Positions 16,825-26,902 of a stretch of 64,000 nt of DNA are shown piece after piece. The DNA is taken from contig NZ_WVEM01000019.1 of the NCBI RefSeq assembly GCF_009847015.1, positions 1-64,000 of the forward strand, in the 5' to 3' direction. Origin of the DNA: Sunxiuqinia indica. GTDB lineage: Bacteria > Bacteroidota > Bacteroidia > Bacteroidales > Prolixibacteraceae. The position numbers and the translations under genes were made by a program. Under the pieces are notes generated by a model. That model was not told the origin of the DNA. It ran no database searches and worked only from the letters and a program-made list of their open reading frames with translations. Within the stretch, counting starts at the first letter, position 1. Each line of letters opens with the position of its first letter.

Positions 16825-18462
16825 TTATCTGGCTCGCCAGTTTGAACCGGTAATGACGCGCATCGCTGTCGTAAATGGCAAATAATTACTCGGTGTTACC
16901 GTATTATTTAAGCCCATAATATTGGCACGCTCTGCTCTGGTTGTTCCATAGCACGCATTGGAGTTTGTGTTGCAATGAATATGCGGTAAGCCCATCATAT
17001 GTCCAAATTCATGAGCAGATGTATATTGCCGCATAGGAAAACCGCCGCGAGACTGTCCTCGAAATAGTCCGACATCGCGACTTCCCAATCGCAGCCAGCC
17101 ATTGTCATTGTCAGCTGCAGGTCCTCCATTCCCTATTGCAGCTCCCGGCGGATTGGTATTGTCGTACGCGTTTGCAGTTCGTGTAATATGTGCCACATAA
17201 TGCGGATTGGTTGCTGTATTGACAATTCGAATATTGGCGTAATAGGTATCCAGGTAATTGCGAAGCAGGTTTCTGCCCGCTGGCACAAGCGCATACATAA
17301 ACGACCACACACGACGTACATCACGCCGGAAACGAGTGATAAACGTATCCTGTTCATTGTTAGTCAAGTTCGTGCCCGAGCTATCCGGATGAAACCGAAA
17401 ATTGATCCGCATCAAAAGTGTTAGCATCGCATTTTTGTGGCTCAAAATCGCATCAAACAAATCGCTATGCCCACCCACGTCAATGTTATTTCGCCGCTCA
17501 TTACTCTTGGTTCTGATATCCAGCCGACGGCCACGTTCTGCCATATCAGGAGCCAGCGTGCTCTCGGCCTGATACTCGGCTACCAAAGTAGCAACGGTAT
17601 TCGGTCCGAGCTTACCATCCTGCCCCAGCCCATGCGAAGCCTGCCATCGTCCAACACTTCTCACAAATTCTTCGTCGATCAAATGCTCAGCCTCCGGAGA
17701 AAGTCCAATCACATCACGAATTACCTTCAATTCATCTTCGTTCGCAAATCGGTTTAAATTATAATGCAAGGCTGCACTAACCTGCTCAGGTGTTAATGGA
17801 ATAACCTCTGCATCAGGAGTTGTAGGAGCAACGGCCAAATCACGCTGAACGGTATCCGATTTCTGACTGGCTCCTTGCTGAATGGTATGAGTTAACTCAT
17901 GGGCAATTAGCTTTTTACCCGAGCTGGTTTCGGGAGAATAATATCCTTGATTGAAATAGATATGATTTCGATTGGTAAATGCTTTTGCCTGTATGTTCGA
18001 ACTCATGGTTGCAGCACTAGAGTCATGATGAACACGCACCCCGCTAAAATCATGACCAAATCGAGTTTCCATAAATGACCTTGTATTTTTTGGTAGCGCT
18101 TCCCCTCCACTTTTCGAGTTATTAATTTGCTGCTCGAGCCATGGTGAAGCCACGCTTGCCGATTGATTCAATCCTTTTTTTTGCAACGAATCTTCCCGGT
18201 CACACGGGCAAGCCTGAATCTGAGAAACTGATACGGCCTCGATTGGTGACATTTGCGCCGCCTCCTCCTCTTCCTGTTTTTGAATCGATGGTTCCGATCC
18301 GGTGACCACCTGATCAGCAACACGATCGGCTTCATTTTCATATCGGTCTCCCGGTGCACCTACTTTCATTTTGGGTTGAACAACAACTCCAACCGAATCG
18401 GCGACCGACCGACTTACATTTTTATCTTGCGATTCCTTCTTTTTTGCTTTGGTTGTGTTCAT
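16825..18462 (-). CDS. DUF4157 protein with C-terminal metzincin-type protease: candidate eCIS effector
   Basis: 545 residues from ATG 18462; an in-frame ATG at 18522 would overlap the ATPase gene by 41 bases and is less likely. Domains, counted from 18462: a disordered polar N-terminus with the KVGAPGDRYENEADRVADQV motif at about 33-52, the DUF4157 domain (about 110-197) with the zinc motif HELTH at 188-192, a peptidoglycan-binding-like segment (about 240-297, GRWQASHGLGQDGKLGPNTV), and a C-terminal protease with the full HEFGHMMGLPH at 484-494. A Met-turn-like NIMG follows near 514-517. DUF4157 proteins are known companions and cargo of eCIS. Two separate zinc-protease motifs in one chain suggest self-processing plus target cleavage (inference). 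There is no signal peptide, as expected for lumen cargo. Confidence 0.85.
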   Translation of the reverse strand: MNTTKAKKKESQDKNVSRSVADSVGVVVQPKMKVGAPGDRYENEADRVADQVVTGSEPSIQKQEEEEAAQMSPIEAVSVSQIQACPCDREDSLQKKGLNQSASVASPWLEQQINNSKSGGEALPKNTRSFMETRFGHDFSGVRVHHDSSAATMSSNIQAKAFTNRNHIYFNQGYYSPETSSGKKLIAHELTHTIQQGASQKSDTVQRDLAVAPTTPDAEVIPLTPEQVSAALHYNLNRFANEDELKVIRDVIGLSPEAEHLIDEEFVRSVGRWQASHGLGQDGKLGPNTVATLVAEYQAESTLAPDMAERGRRLDIRTKSNERRNNIDVGGHSDLFDAILSHKNAMLTLLMRINFRFHPDSSGTNLTNNEQDTFITRFRRDVRRVWSFMYALVPAGRNLLRNYLDTYYANIRIVNTATNPHYVAHITRTANAYDNTNPPGAAIGNGGPAADNDNGWLRLGSRDVGLFRGQSRGGFPMRQYTSAHEFGHMMGLPHIHCNTNSNACYGTTRAERANIMGLNNTVTPSNYLPFTTAMRVITGSNWRAR

Positions 18463-18481
18463 ACTGATTTGTTTTTTAGCG

Positions 18482-19834
18482 TTAAATGGTTCGGCCTTCT
18501 TTCTGGTATTCCTTCCGAACACCGGTTAGCAGGTCATTTTTCGAAATCTCCTGCGAGTTCTTCTTTAAAGTCATCAGCGATGCGTAGCCAACAGCATTCA
18601 TGATCGCTCCTCCTGAAAGTTCATACCCCCTGGCAATCTCTTTTAGCGAGATATCATTCGCCAAAGTTGATTTTTCGGCAAAGGCATTTTTCCATATTTC
18701 CAACCGCTGATCAGGTCGCGGCAAAGTAAAATTGATGATATTATCAAAACGTCGGGTAAAGGCTTCATCCATATTTTCTTTCTGGTTTGAAGCCAATAAA
18801 ACCAAGCCATTATAATCTTCAATACGCTGCAGCAGGTATGAGACTTCCTGATTGGCATAGCGGTCGTGTGCATCCGATACGCTGGTACGCTTGCCGAAAA
18901 GAGCATCGGCCTCATCAAAAAACAGGATCCAGTTTTTATTTTCAGCCTGATTGAAAACCGCCGACAGATTCTTCTCGGTTTCACCAATGTATTTAGAAAC
19001 AACCATCGACAAATCAATTCGGTAAACATCGCGGTTTGTATCTTTTCCCAGCAAGCAGGCAGTCATTGTTTTTCCGGTTCCCGACGGGCCATGAAACAAA
19101 CAGCGATAGCCTTTACGAAGCTTTTTGCTCATGCCCCACTCGTAAAGCAAAGTGTTGCCGTGTTCAAGCCAGGTTTTAATTTCTTCAATTTGATGAAAGG
19201 TCTTCTCATCAACAACGAGGTCAGTCCACGCCCGCTCTGTTGTAATCAGCTTGGCAGGGAATTTTGAGCTCATCATTGGACGATGAACTTCGCCCCGCGT
19301 TAAATGATCAAGAACATCTCCTGAAATTTGAATGATCCCAGACAAATAAGGTTCTCCTTCCGGAGCCGATTCCAGTTTCAATATTTGGTGTTTGGCAAAA
19401 ACATGCTCGGCACTGAATGCTTCCGACAAAGCAAAACGCTCCTGCAATACACCACCGGTCATAAGAAATACAAAGGTTTCACCCGTTGGTATAATCCCGC
19501 CATGGTTTTTCCCTTTGATGCCGCCAAATTCAGTCCAGCCACGGTTGGTCTTTTGATTCACCAAAAGCAGCGGATCTAGCAGCTCTGGTTTTACATGCGG
19601 AATTAGTGACAGCAAAAGCAAAATCCGTTCAGCAAACGATAAATTGTAATAGTGAATAAAATCGGTATAAATGGATTCGTCCTTTTTAAAAGCAGGTGGT
19701 TCAATATCGTAAACCGACGCCACCGAACATTCCTGACCGAAGTAGAGTTTTAACCGAACATCTAAAACTTGCGAAAACCATTTCAAGTCTTGTTCGAGCG
19801 ATGTCGCATTATTGATGATATTGTCCATTACCAT
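18482..19834 (-). CDS. AAA+ ATPase of the eCIS (Afp15-like)
   Basis: 450 residues. The N-terminal 200 residues are specific to this family. The AAA+ domain has Walker A GPSGTGKT at 249-256, Walker B LFFDEAD at 304-310, sensor 1 in LLASNQ near 347-351, and arginine-finger candidates R361/R362. Homologues (Afp15/Pvc15) are needed for particle assembly or cargo loading and are found in nearly all eCIS loci. The ATG overlaps the tape-measure stop (ATGGTAA), so the two are translationally coupled. Confidence 0.92.
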   Translation of the reverse strand: MVMDNIINNATSLEQDLKWFSQVLDVRLKLYFGQECSVASVYDIEPPAFKKDESIYTDFIHYYNLSFAERILLLLSLIPHVKPELLDPLLLVNQKTNRGWTEFGGIKGKNHGGIIPTGETFVFLMTGGVLQERFALSEAFSAEHVFAKHQILKLESAPEGEPYLSGIIQISGDVLDHLTRGEVHRPMMSSKFPAKLITTERAWTDLVVDEKTFHQIEEIKTWLEHGNTLLYEWGMSKKLRKGYRCLFHGPSGTGKTMTACLLGKDTNRDVYRIDLSMVVSKYIGETEKNLSAVFNQAENKNWILFFDEADALFGKRTSVSDAHDRYANQEVSYLLQRIEDYNGLVLLASNQKENMDEAFTRRFDNIINFTLPRPDQRLEIWKNAFAEKSTLANDISLKEIARGYELSGGAIMNAVGYASLMTLKKNSQEISKNDLLTGVRKEYQKEGRTI

Positions 19835-21315
19835 TCCACTTTCAGTTTATGATTCATCCAGGGCAATTGAATAATGCCGATTGTAAAAGGCAACGATTCC
19901 ATTAACATATCGTAGCTTTTACGTTCAACGTTTAGCTGCCAGCTTTCATTTACAAATTTCAGCACGCCGTCTCGTTTCAAAAAAGAATAGCGATATCCGT
20001 CTGCTGACGTATTTTTTAAGGTGCTCCAATGTTTAATCGCTGAAATCAGAAGTTCATCAGCTTCCTCTTTTTCCTGTTCGCCGATTTCAACCAAAGGATC
20101 TATAGCCTCCTGTATTTGCATCCCGCACAAAATCTTATTTAATCCCAACCTATGCTCCGAAACAAAGTTCTGCTCACCATAAACCAAATAGTCGGTCAAC
20201 AATACGGCTTGTGCTCGCCTATTTTCGTTTATGAATTGGTTGTTTTCCATCCAGTTCAAGCGTTCAAAAAGATGTTTTAAATAAGGATAAAGCAGAACTA
20301 AGCCGGCATTATCGAGGTTGCAAATCATCGAGTCTTCAACCTGCTCTTTTCCTTGTTCTTGCTCAGCCACCTTTTTGTCGGTCTTCCGCTTTTTCCTGCT
20401 TTCATCAATTGCAGGATCAGGACGATCCAATTCGTCCAGTTTCCCTTGCTTTTTCAGTTCATCAATCACATCTACAAATTGCGTTAAAAACCGTTCTGAC
20501 TTTGCAAACATGGAGAATTGCCTGACGTACCCCGGAATTTGTTTTCGGTCATAATTAAAAAACGACAGCAACTCGCTAACAGTTTTCGCCACCGATTTGC
20601 CTGTAAAAACAATCTGTCCGAGAGCAGCTCTTTTAATAGCCTGTCGATATACCACGGCTTCAATTTGCTTCCGGCTAAGATGAATATTTTGCATATGATT
20701 GAAACGCGCCAGCTCCCCAATCAGCAGCATAGCTTGTGTAGCTGCATCTGAGAAAGCAATTTCGGCTAAAAACAAATCAACGGTATCCGAATGCAGCGAA
20801 CGAACCAAGCGGTTCAAAACATCATCCGAAATCAAAAGTGGTTTTAGTTGTTTTATCAGCTGCGAACTGTCATCATTCAACAGTTTCAAAACCATTTCGT
20901 CGGGATCTTTGTACGCGACATGCAAGTGCCATGGGAAATGCCCTTTTTGCAGAAAGAAGATAAGTTGATCTAATAAGACTTGCGGATACTCAACATGAAC
21001 AAGTGATTCTTCTTCAATTTTCTGCCTTTGCGAAAACAAACTCTTCAATGTTTCCTTAATTTTTGTTTCGAATAGATCCGGCATTTCATGCGCCAAGTCA
21101 TCAAACGGAATGGCTCCCAAATCAATCTCCAGGCGATCCAGCTGAATATGTGTATTTTCATCAGACCATTCATCCAACACCTTTTCCGTAATTGGAATGA
21201 TCTTATTTTTCATGATGTACTGTGTCTGATCGGCTGCAGCCTGCCCAATTCGTTTATTGGAAACATTGATCTCAACTTGAAAGCCTTGAATTATATGATG
21301 CTTTTCTTTTTCCAT
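19828..21315 (-). CDS. eCIS tape-measure protein (CIS_TMP, Afp14-like)
   Basis: 495 residues. The N-terminus HHIIQGFQVEINVSNKRIGQ and the following IQLDRLEIDLGAIPFDDL match the contractile-injection tape-measure family, which sets tube length during assembly. The middle carries a lysine/glutamate-rich linker (KKRKTDKKVAEQEQGKEQ, about residues 310-330), and the C-terminal part has conserved-looking segments such as NAGLVLLYPYLKHLFERL. It sits directly before the ATPase, as Afp14 does before Afp15. Confidence 0.85.
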   Translation of the reverse strand: MEKEKHHIIQGFQVEINVSNKRIGQAAADQTQYIMKNKIIPITEKVLDEWSDENTHIQLDRLEIDLGAIPFDDLAHEMPDLFETKIKETLKSLFSQRQKIEEESLVHVEYPQVLLDQLIFFLQKGHFPWHLHVAYKDPDEMVLKLLNDDSSQLIKQLKPLLISDDVLNRLVRSLHSDTVDLFLAEIAFSDAATQAMLLIGELARFNHMQNIHLSRKQIEAVVYRQAIKRAALGQIVFTGKSVAKTVSELLSFFNYDRKQIPGYVRQFSMFAKSERFLTQFVDVIDELKKQGKLDELDRPDPAIDESRKKRKTDKKVAEQEQGKEQVEDSMICNLDNAGLVLLYPYLKHLFERLNWMENNQFINENRRAQAVLLTDYLVYGEQNFVSEHRLGLNKILCGMQIQEAIDPLVEIGEQEKEEADELLISAIKHWSTLKNTSADGYRYSFLKRDGVLKFVNESWQLNVERKSYDMLMESLPFTIGIIQLPWMNHKLKVEW

Positions 21316-21426
21316 TTTAGCTGGTTGTATTTAAATTAAGGTCACGGACCTATTTGATATCTTCGGTTTCGCTTCTGTCGCAAATTGTTAAAGACTCGAA
21401 ACATAACACTAAATTATTCGCACTAC

Positions 21427-24135
21427 TTATAATCGAAACATTCCAAGTGTTTCCACATAGTTTGTTTTTGCTGACGACTCGGTTTTTATAGTTTCTATCA
21501 CATTGCGAACTTTAGACTTAGCGCCATCGCTTTGTAAGTTCTTCGTTAAATTAACCATCATTTCAAGCGATTTAGCTTCATCACTTCCTTTCACAATATC
21601 AGAGCTTGTTTTTGAAGTTTTTACAATGGTGTCTTCCACAATTCCGGCCATCACCATTTCCATGTCATTGTAAACCGCTTTTTCAGCATCTGTTGCATTT
21701 CCGGCATTGATCTGGTTTTCCAAATTCATCTTATAATTATTCATCTCAGTAAGTAAACCAACATTTTTCGCCAGATCCGGATCTTGAACGCCTGCTGTAA
21801 TGCCACCTATGCTTCCATAATCCAATTGATAAGCAGGAATAGTTTGAATTAGCGTATTAATACTTCCCTGATATGAATTCAGATTTGTTTTCTGTGTTTC
21901 AACATCAAACTTCAACTGATCAAATTGAAGGTTGAGATTTGACAAACTTTCCTTCAGCTTATTGTTTTGGTTGGTGTAAACGAAAATGTCATTATTAAAC
22001 TTCCAGTCGAGTACTAAGTTGTCGTCTGAAACATCCGATTCTTCAGGTACTTCCTGAACCGGAATATCAACATACCAATATGGCAGACTCATATCGGCCA
22101 CCACCTTTTTCGTTGAAGAACTGTACAGCAGTACAAACGTACCACCACGGGGTACTCCTCCAGTATGTTCCAATCCGGGATGTTCTTCCAGGAAAGTTTG
22201 CAACATCGATTTTTCCTTGTCTTTTTCTCCGCGCTTCTTGATCAAATCGGCCAACCCTTTCAGTTTACTGAAGTTGATATTATTGACTGTTTTTTCAAGG
22301 GGAGTGTAGGCCGAAGCAAACGTAACTCCCTTTATCCCTTTATTTAATGCTGCACCATGCGATATCACTTCTTTGTAATTATTCTCGAAGGAATCATGAT
22401 CAAAATCAACAATAGATTTGGCCAGAAATTGCTTAGTCGTTGTAATTTTTTGGTTGACCAAATTGGTTTGCTGGGCCGTAAAAGCTTTTAACGAAAGTGA
22501 GTTAGATTCAATATTCAGCGGTGGTAATTCCTCATCATCAGCCGCCTGCACTTTACTGTTTAGTTCTACATTAAAGCGCTTCAACTCATTCAGGTTATTG
22601 ACCAGTTCGTCACGATAAAGCTTGTGCAAAATCTCCATTCCGTAGTATTTCAAGCCCGGCCACACCCATGCGCGTTCAAAGTCAGTTTCAATCATTATGG
22701 GAAGCACTTTGATGGGCAGGTTATTACTACTGATCATGCTTTTCAGCGTTTCGAATGCCGTTTTAAACGGTTTTCCCAAATGCCCTTCAATGCGAAAATG
22801 ATCGAAGGTTGTCAAATCATAACTCAGCGGATTAACGACCTCCGGTAGTTGCGAATATTGTGATGCATGATAGCCGCGAATGCTAATCTCACGATCTTTT
22901 TGCGTTAAATCAAAGCTCCACTTTTCAAAGAGTCGCGTACTTCCGGCTGGCTGATAATAAGCCGGAATCGCCTTATTTCCCAAACAATCATTCAACGTTG
23001 ATGGAGTAATTTTAATCGTTGTATCTGATGAAAAATCAACCGACTGAATCAATGCGCCAATTCGTTTGAACAGGAACAAGCATTTTTGGAATTGCTCCCG
23101 ACCTTTTCCCTGATAGGGTATTTCAATAAATTGCTGGAGATACGGATCTTTTTTATCTTCAATTTGAGCCGCGGCATCACCAATAAACAAATGCTTGGGT
23201 GATAACCCGATTTCAGCCAAACATGCCACATCCAGCTGATAACAAGAATCAACAAATTCATTGTAAGCCTGTACCACATCTTTAATAAAGGCGTATTTGT
23301 ATTGTTTCCCAACGGTTGATGTTAAAGCGGAGATCTGCGCTAACTTCTGATTCCATGCCACCGTCGGGTTAACATTGTTGAATGATTCGGCCAACAAGAA
23401 ACTCAACTGGGCATAACAGTTTTTTAAGGCTTCCTGTAACGATTGGCTTGTTGTTTTAATAATTGATTGATAAGCATTTGCCAACTTGGTGTAATTGTCG
23501 TACGATCCGGGAGTCATCACCAAACGCTGAACGGAAAGCTTGTTCAGTTTAAAAAAGGATTTTCCGGCAGACTGCAAACTGGGCTGTTGAGCAGCAACAG
23601 ACTTGGAAACCAAAAGTACACGCAACCGATTAACCTGCTTTTGTCCTTTATTGTCGCAGTCGCCCCCAGTACATAAATCAGGATCAAATAAAAAACTTTC
23701 CAGATATAGCAGTGCTGCAAAATCGTTCAGCTTCCGCTCTGTTTGCTGGCTAAACTGACTAAAATTCAGCATGTCCTCTTCCTTCACACCGTCTGGTAGC
23801 AACTCATAAACAACGGCATCCTGAAATAAAGGATATTTCGCCTGATCATCTTTAAACAATCTGAAATTTGGAAAGCCGGTATCAGCAGGCCATTCCAGCA
23901 AATCGCCATCGGTAGTGAGACCACAACCTTTTGAAAGGAACAACTGACGATTAACCACACTCAGCTTTAAACCGCAAACGATTCCATAACCGTGTAGATT
24001 TCGTCGGCTCAACCGCGCTTGCTGATCAAGATAATTCACAACCTGGTTGAGATGATCTTCTGTTAACACCTGGTTTTCTTCGAAGACCGGAAACTGATCC
24101 AGTCTGTTTTTCAATTTTAATAAGTTGCTTTCCAT
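21427..24135 (-). CDS. eCIS-associated large protein in the Afp13 (fibre) position; function unknown
   Basis: 902 residues. The N-terminus (NQVLTEDHLNQVVNYLDQQA, then NLHGYGIVCGLKLSV and KGCGLTTDGDLLEWP) is a segment I associate with structural proteins of Bacteroidota eCIS and phage-tail fibre bases. Residues 110-700 are mixed alpha/beta without recognised motifs; the final 180 residues are helical and coiled-coil-like (KLKESLSNLNLQFDQLKFDV). It occupies the slot of the Afp13 tail fibre but shows no fibre repeats or knob-like C-terminus. It might be a baseplate extension, a cage or a receptor-binding part. Flanking gaps are 57 and 111 bases. Confidence 0.7.
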   Translation of the reverse strand: MESNLLKLKNRLDQFPVFEENQVLTEDHLNQVVNYLDQQARLSRRNLHGYGIVCGLKLSVVNRQLFLSKGCGLTTDGDLLEWPADTGFPNFRLFKDDQAKYPLFQDAVVYELLPDGVKEEDMLNFSQFSQQTERKLNDFAALLYLESFLFDPDLCTGGDCDNKGQKQVNRLRVLLVSKSVAAQQPSLQSAGKSFFKLNKLSVQRLVMTPGSYDNYTKLANAYQSIIKTTSQSLQEALKNCYAQLSFLLAESFNNVNPTVAWNQKLAQISALTSTVGKQYKYAFIKDVVQAYNEFVDSCYQLDVACLAEIGLSPKHLFIGDAAAQIEDKKDPYLQQFIEIPYQGKGREQFQKCLFLFKRIGALIQSVDFSSDTTIKITPSTLNDCLGNKAIPAYYQPAGSTRLFEKWSFDLTQKDREISIRGYHASQYSQLPEVVNPLSYDLTTFDHFRIEGHLGKPFKTAFETLKSMISSNNLPIKVLPIMIETDFERAWVWPGLKYYGMEILHKLYRDELVNNLNELKRFNVELNSKVQAADDEELPPLNIESNSLSLKAFTAQQTNLVNQKITTTKQFLAKSIVDFDHDSFENNYKEVISHGAALNKGIKGVTFASAYTPLEKTVNNINFSKLKGLADLIKKRGEKDKEKSMLQTFLEEHPGLEHTGGVPRGGTFVLLYSSSTKKVVADMSLPYWYVDIPVQEVPEESDVSDDNLVLDWKFNNDIFVYTNQNNKLKESLSNLNLQFDQLKFDVETQKTNLNSYQGSINTLIQTIPAYQLDYGSIGGITAGVQDPDLAKNVGLLTEMNNYKMNLENQINAGNATDAEKAVYNDMEMVMAGIVEDTIVKTSKTSSDIVKGSDEAKSLEMMVNLTKNLQSDGAKSKVRNVIETIKTESSAKTNYVETLGMFRL

Positions 24136-24192
24136 GATGCTGTATCTTAAAAGTTGCTGCTAGTTGTATTTCATTATCAATCGTAAAAAGAA

Positions 24193-26802
24193 TTACTGCT
24201 CACTATTTTTATTCTTCATTGAGCCGAGGCTCGTCAGGTTCAAAATCATGGGGTTCTCATCGCCCCCGTCAATGCAGTCATGCAATGTACCCTGCGGGTA
24301 AACATTCTTTAATCGAACCAGAATATCCAACAGGCACTGAAGTGTCTCTTTATATTTTGTGGCATATTTCGGATATATAGCGTAGGCTTCCAGCCATTCC
24401 AGGTAACAATCTTCAAACTCCGACATTTGAATTTCATCAATCCAACAGACCTTTGGAAAGATATGAGCAGGAGTCTCCTGGCGAATGGTTTTCTCCACAA
24501 ACCGTCGGAAATTCATGTTCTGAAAACGCTTTTCCCAGGCAGGTAAAATCACCGAAATTTGATATGAATATGGATCTTTGACCAAGCAATCAGAATCTTT
24601 TCCTTCACAAATTTCAAATACCGGATGCCCTTTCACCAAAGGTCTCAATAACACATGTTCTACTACGAAGAGCCCTTCGCTACTGTAATTTGCCTGTAAA
24701 AAGCGTCTGAGGTATTTGATAGCTTCCGTGCGTTCCTCCACCGTTTCAAAGTATTCTATCCGGCGGCCAATCACTTCCTGTTGCTCGTTCACCAAATTGA
24801 AATAGAAACGCCCGTCAATAGTTTCTTTCAGCTCATAATTCTCCAGATCAACACCCATGGCCACGCAGGTTTTCATTTCCGCAATGGCATCATCTTCATC
24901 CAGGTAGTGCGTACTGCTGCTAATCAGTATTTTGTCGGTTTCGCTATCAATTACCCGAAAGCGATATTCGGTAATATCATCGTCATCTTTTTCGTCGTAA
25001 ATATCATACTGAATACGAGCCAAATCGCGCCGCTTGTAATTTCTGATTCCCAGCAAATGAGCCACACGGTGCTGAAGTCCCGAAACATTATTGGTATTCC
25101 ACAATTCATCTTTCAACCTAAAATTAAAGCCAGCTGATCGGTTGCGGGAAATCCACTCGTAATTTTCAAGAAAGTTGGACTTATCTTCAAGCATATCGTC
25201 ACGCTCGCTAAGCTCTCCGGACATCGAATACATCAACAGCACATAATCGGTAAACTGCTCGTTAAATCGTGCCAACAAATGATCCAGAAACTGATGCCGA
25301 CGTTGGTAAAACAGATCTTCGTTCTCAATAATTTGCTCCAGATTGGCATTCACATTTCCCCAATCAGACATTAAGTTTTCAATATCATCCATGCCCTCTA
25401 CAACCTGTGTGAAGTAGGTTCGACTGATTGAACTATCCGCAGAGAAAAGCTCTTTCACCTGCGAGAGCTGAGCAAAATAATTTGTCATCAGCTGGTCAAA
25501 AAATAGCAAATAGGCCTTCAGTTGCCGAGCTTGGGCTTTTCGTTCCAAAGTTGCCTGAGCCGGTAAGCCGATATCGCCAATGCCATAGTTCATCGGAAAT
25601 TCCTTCGCTACCGACAGAAATGAAGCCGGATCAACATATTCCCCCTTGATCATGGGGAAATCGCTAATTTTCACTGATTCAAAAGCTGTTTGAGTAGCTT
25701 TATTCAACTCAGCCAGTTCGGCATCAACCAAAGTTTTGTTTGATCGAAAAGCCAATAAATCCTTGTAAAAAACCAACCGCGATTGGTCTGTATCTAAATG
25801 TGCTTGTTTATTTTCTTCAATTGGCACCACCCACTTATCCCAGTTTTGGGGCAGCTTAGCCACATTGGGCTGAATAATTAAATCACGCACCGACTCAACG
25901 CCTTCAATATCCATGATCAGATGAATCAGATCAGACAAATAAATCGAGGACTTTAAACTAGAGGCTTCCAGTTCATCATCGTCAATAAAGCCGCCCGAAA
26001 AAAGCTGTTCCGAATCCTGATACAGTGGTCCATCAAAGATCTCTTCAGCCTTTTTGCCTTTGTCCAGCATTTGTTGCAGCGTATAAGTATGAACCGAAGG
26101 CGACAAATAATTCTGTACTTCGAAGAGGATTCTAGCCTCCACTTCCTCAACGTTTACCTCTGACCCCAACCCAATTTCGCCACATAAAATGAAATCCTGC
26201 GTCGTTATCGGTTCCACAGAATTAAAAGTTTCGCACAGATTTCGGTTGGCATGCAACCGCCGCTCAACTTCAGTAAAGACTGCTTTTTGTTGAGCGGGTT
26301 TCAATTCTGCCTCAAATTCAACAATTACTTTATAAATCCCCTTTATTTCTACTGAATCAATGGTTTTTAAGCCAGCTTTCAGCGTTGTTAGTTCTTCTTT
26401 TTCTTTGTTGAAATATATCGGTACTTCGGAGTTACCTTTCTTCAACCAGGCATTTTTAACACCAGATATATCGATCAGCAACTTACGATAGTCGGCTATA
26501 CTCACAGGGCGCGAGGGCAATGCTTTAATTGCAGATAAAAACTGCTTATGCATCGCCAGTTCGTTGTCCGTTTCCTCGGCAAGCAAATCTTCAATCGGGA
26601 AGTTAGTCCGATAGTCCAGATCGGTCAAGGCAAAACAGAGTATCTCCAAAATTGTTACACCCGGGTCATGCGTATTGTAATCCGTCCAAATTCGTCCGGA
26701 AAGCTCCTGAATGTATTTCAACCCTTGCTCTCGCAACCAATAATAATTCCCGGGATTTTCATCCTGCTTATTTATTTTTGATATGACCGGACTTTCTTTC
26801 AT
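24193..26802 (-). CDS. eCIS baseplate wedge protein (Afp12-like)
   Basis: 869 residues from ATG 26802 (an in-frame ATG at 26832 is less likely). The N-terminus carries the hallmark WTDYNTHDPGVTILEILCFALTDLDYR seen (in parts) in Afp12/Pvc12-type baseplate proteins. The remainder is long, helical and acidic, with near-C-terminal HVLLRPLVKG and CEGKDSDCLVKDPYSYQISV segments typical of the family. With the preceding 1027-residue protein it should form the baseplate wedge heterodimer that links spike, sheath and tube. Confidence 0.85.
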   Translation of the reverse strand: MKESPVISKINKQDENPGNYYWLREQGLKYIQELSGRIWTDYNTHDPGVTILEILCFALTDLDYRTNFPIEDLLAEETDNELAMHKQFLSAIKALPSRPVSIADYRKLLIDISGVKNAWLKKGNSEVPIYFNKEKEELTTLKAGLKTIDSVEIKGIYKVIVEFEAELKPAQQKAVFTEVERRLHANRNLCETFNSVEPITTQDFILCGEIGLGSEVNVEEVEARILFEVQNYLSPSVHTYTLQQMLDKGKKAEEIFDGPLYQDSEQLFSGGFIDDDELEASSLKSSIYLSDLIHLIMDIEGVESVRDLIIQPNVAKLPQNWDKWVVPIEENKQAHLDTDQSRLVFYKDLLAFRSNKTLVDAELAELNKATQTAFESVKISDFPMIKGEYVDPASFLSVAKEFPMNYGIGDIGLPAQATLERKAQARQLKAYLLFFDQLMTNYFAQLSQVKELFSADSSISRTYFTQVVEGMDDIENLMSDWGNVNANLEQIIENEDLFYQRRHQFLDHLLARFNEQFTDYVLLMYSMSGELSERDDMLEDKSNFLENYEWISRNRSAGFNFRLKDELWNTNNVSGLQHRVAHLLGIRNYKRRDLARIQYDIYDEKDDDDITEYRFRVIDSETDKILISSSTHYLDEDDAIAEMKTCVAMGVDLENYELKETIDGRFYFNLVNEQQEVIGRRIEYFETVEERTEAIKYLRRFLQANYSSEGLFVVEHVLLRPLVKGHPVFEICEGKDSDCLVKDPYSYQISVILPAWEKRFQNMNFRRFVEKTIRQETPAHIFPKVCWIDEIQMSEFEDCYLEWLEAYAIYPKYATKYKETLQCLLDILVRLKNVYPQGTLHDCIDGGDENPMILNLTSLGSMKNKNSEQ

Positions 26803-26902
26803 GTGTTTATAATTGTTTATTTTTTGCAACACATGGAACTCGCTTTAAATAGTCATGCTCCTGTGTGTTAATATTTTTACATGCTCGTTTCATCATGTAT
26901 TT

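Noticed and set aside
18463-18522. Longer form of the DUF4157 protein from ATG 18522
   Set aside because: It would overlap the ATPase gene by 41 bases and adds no conserved sequence; ATG 18462 fits better.
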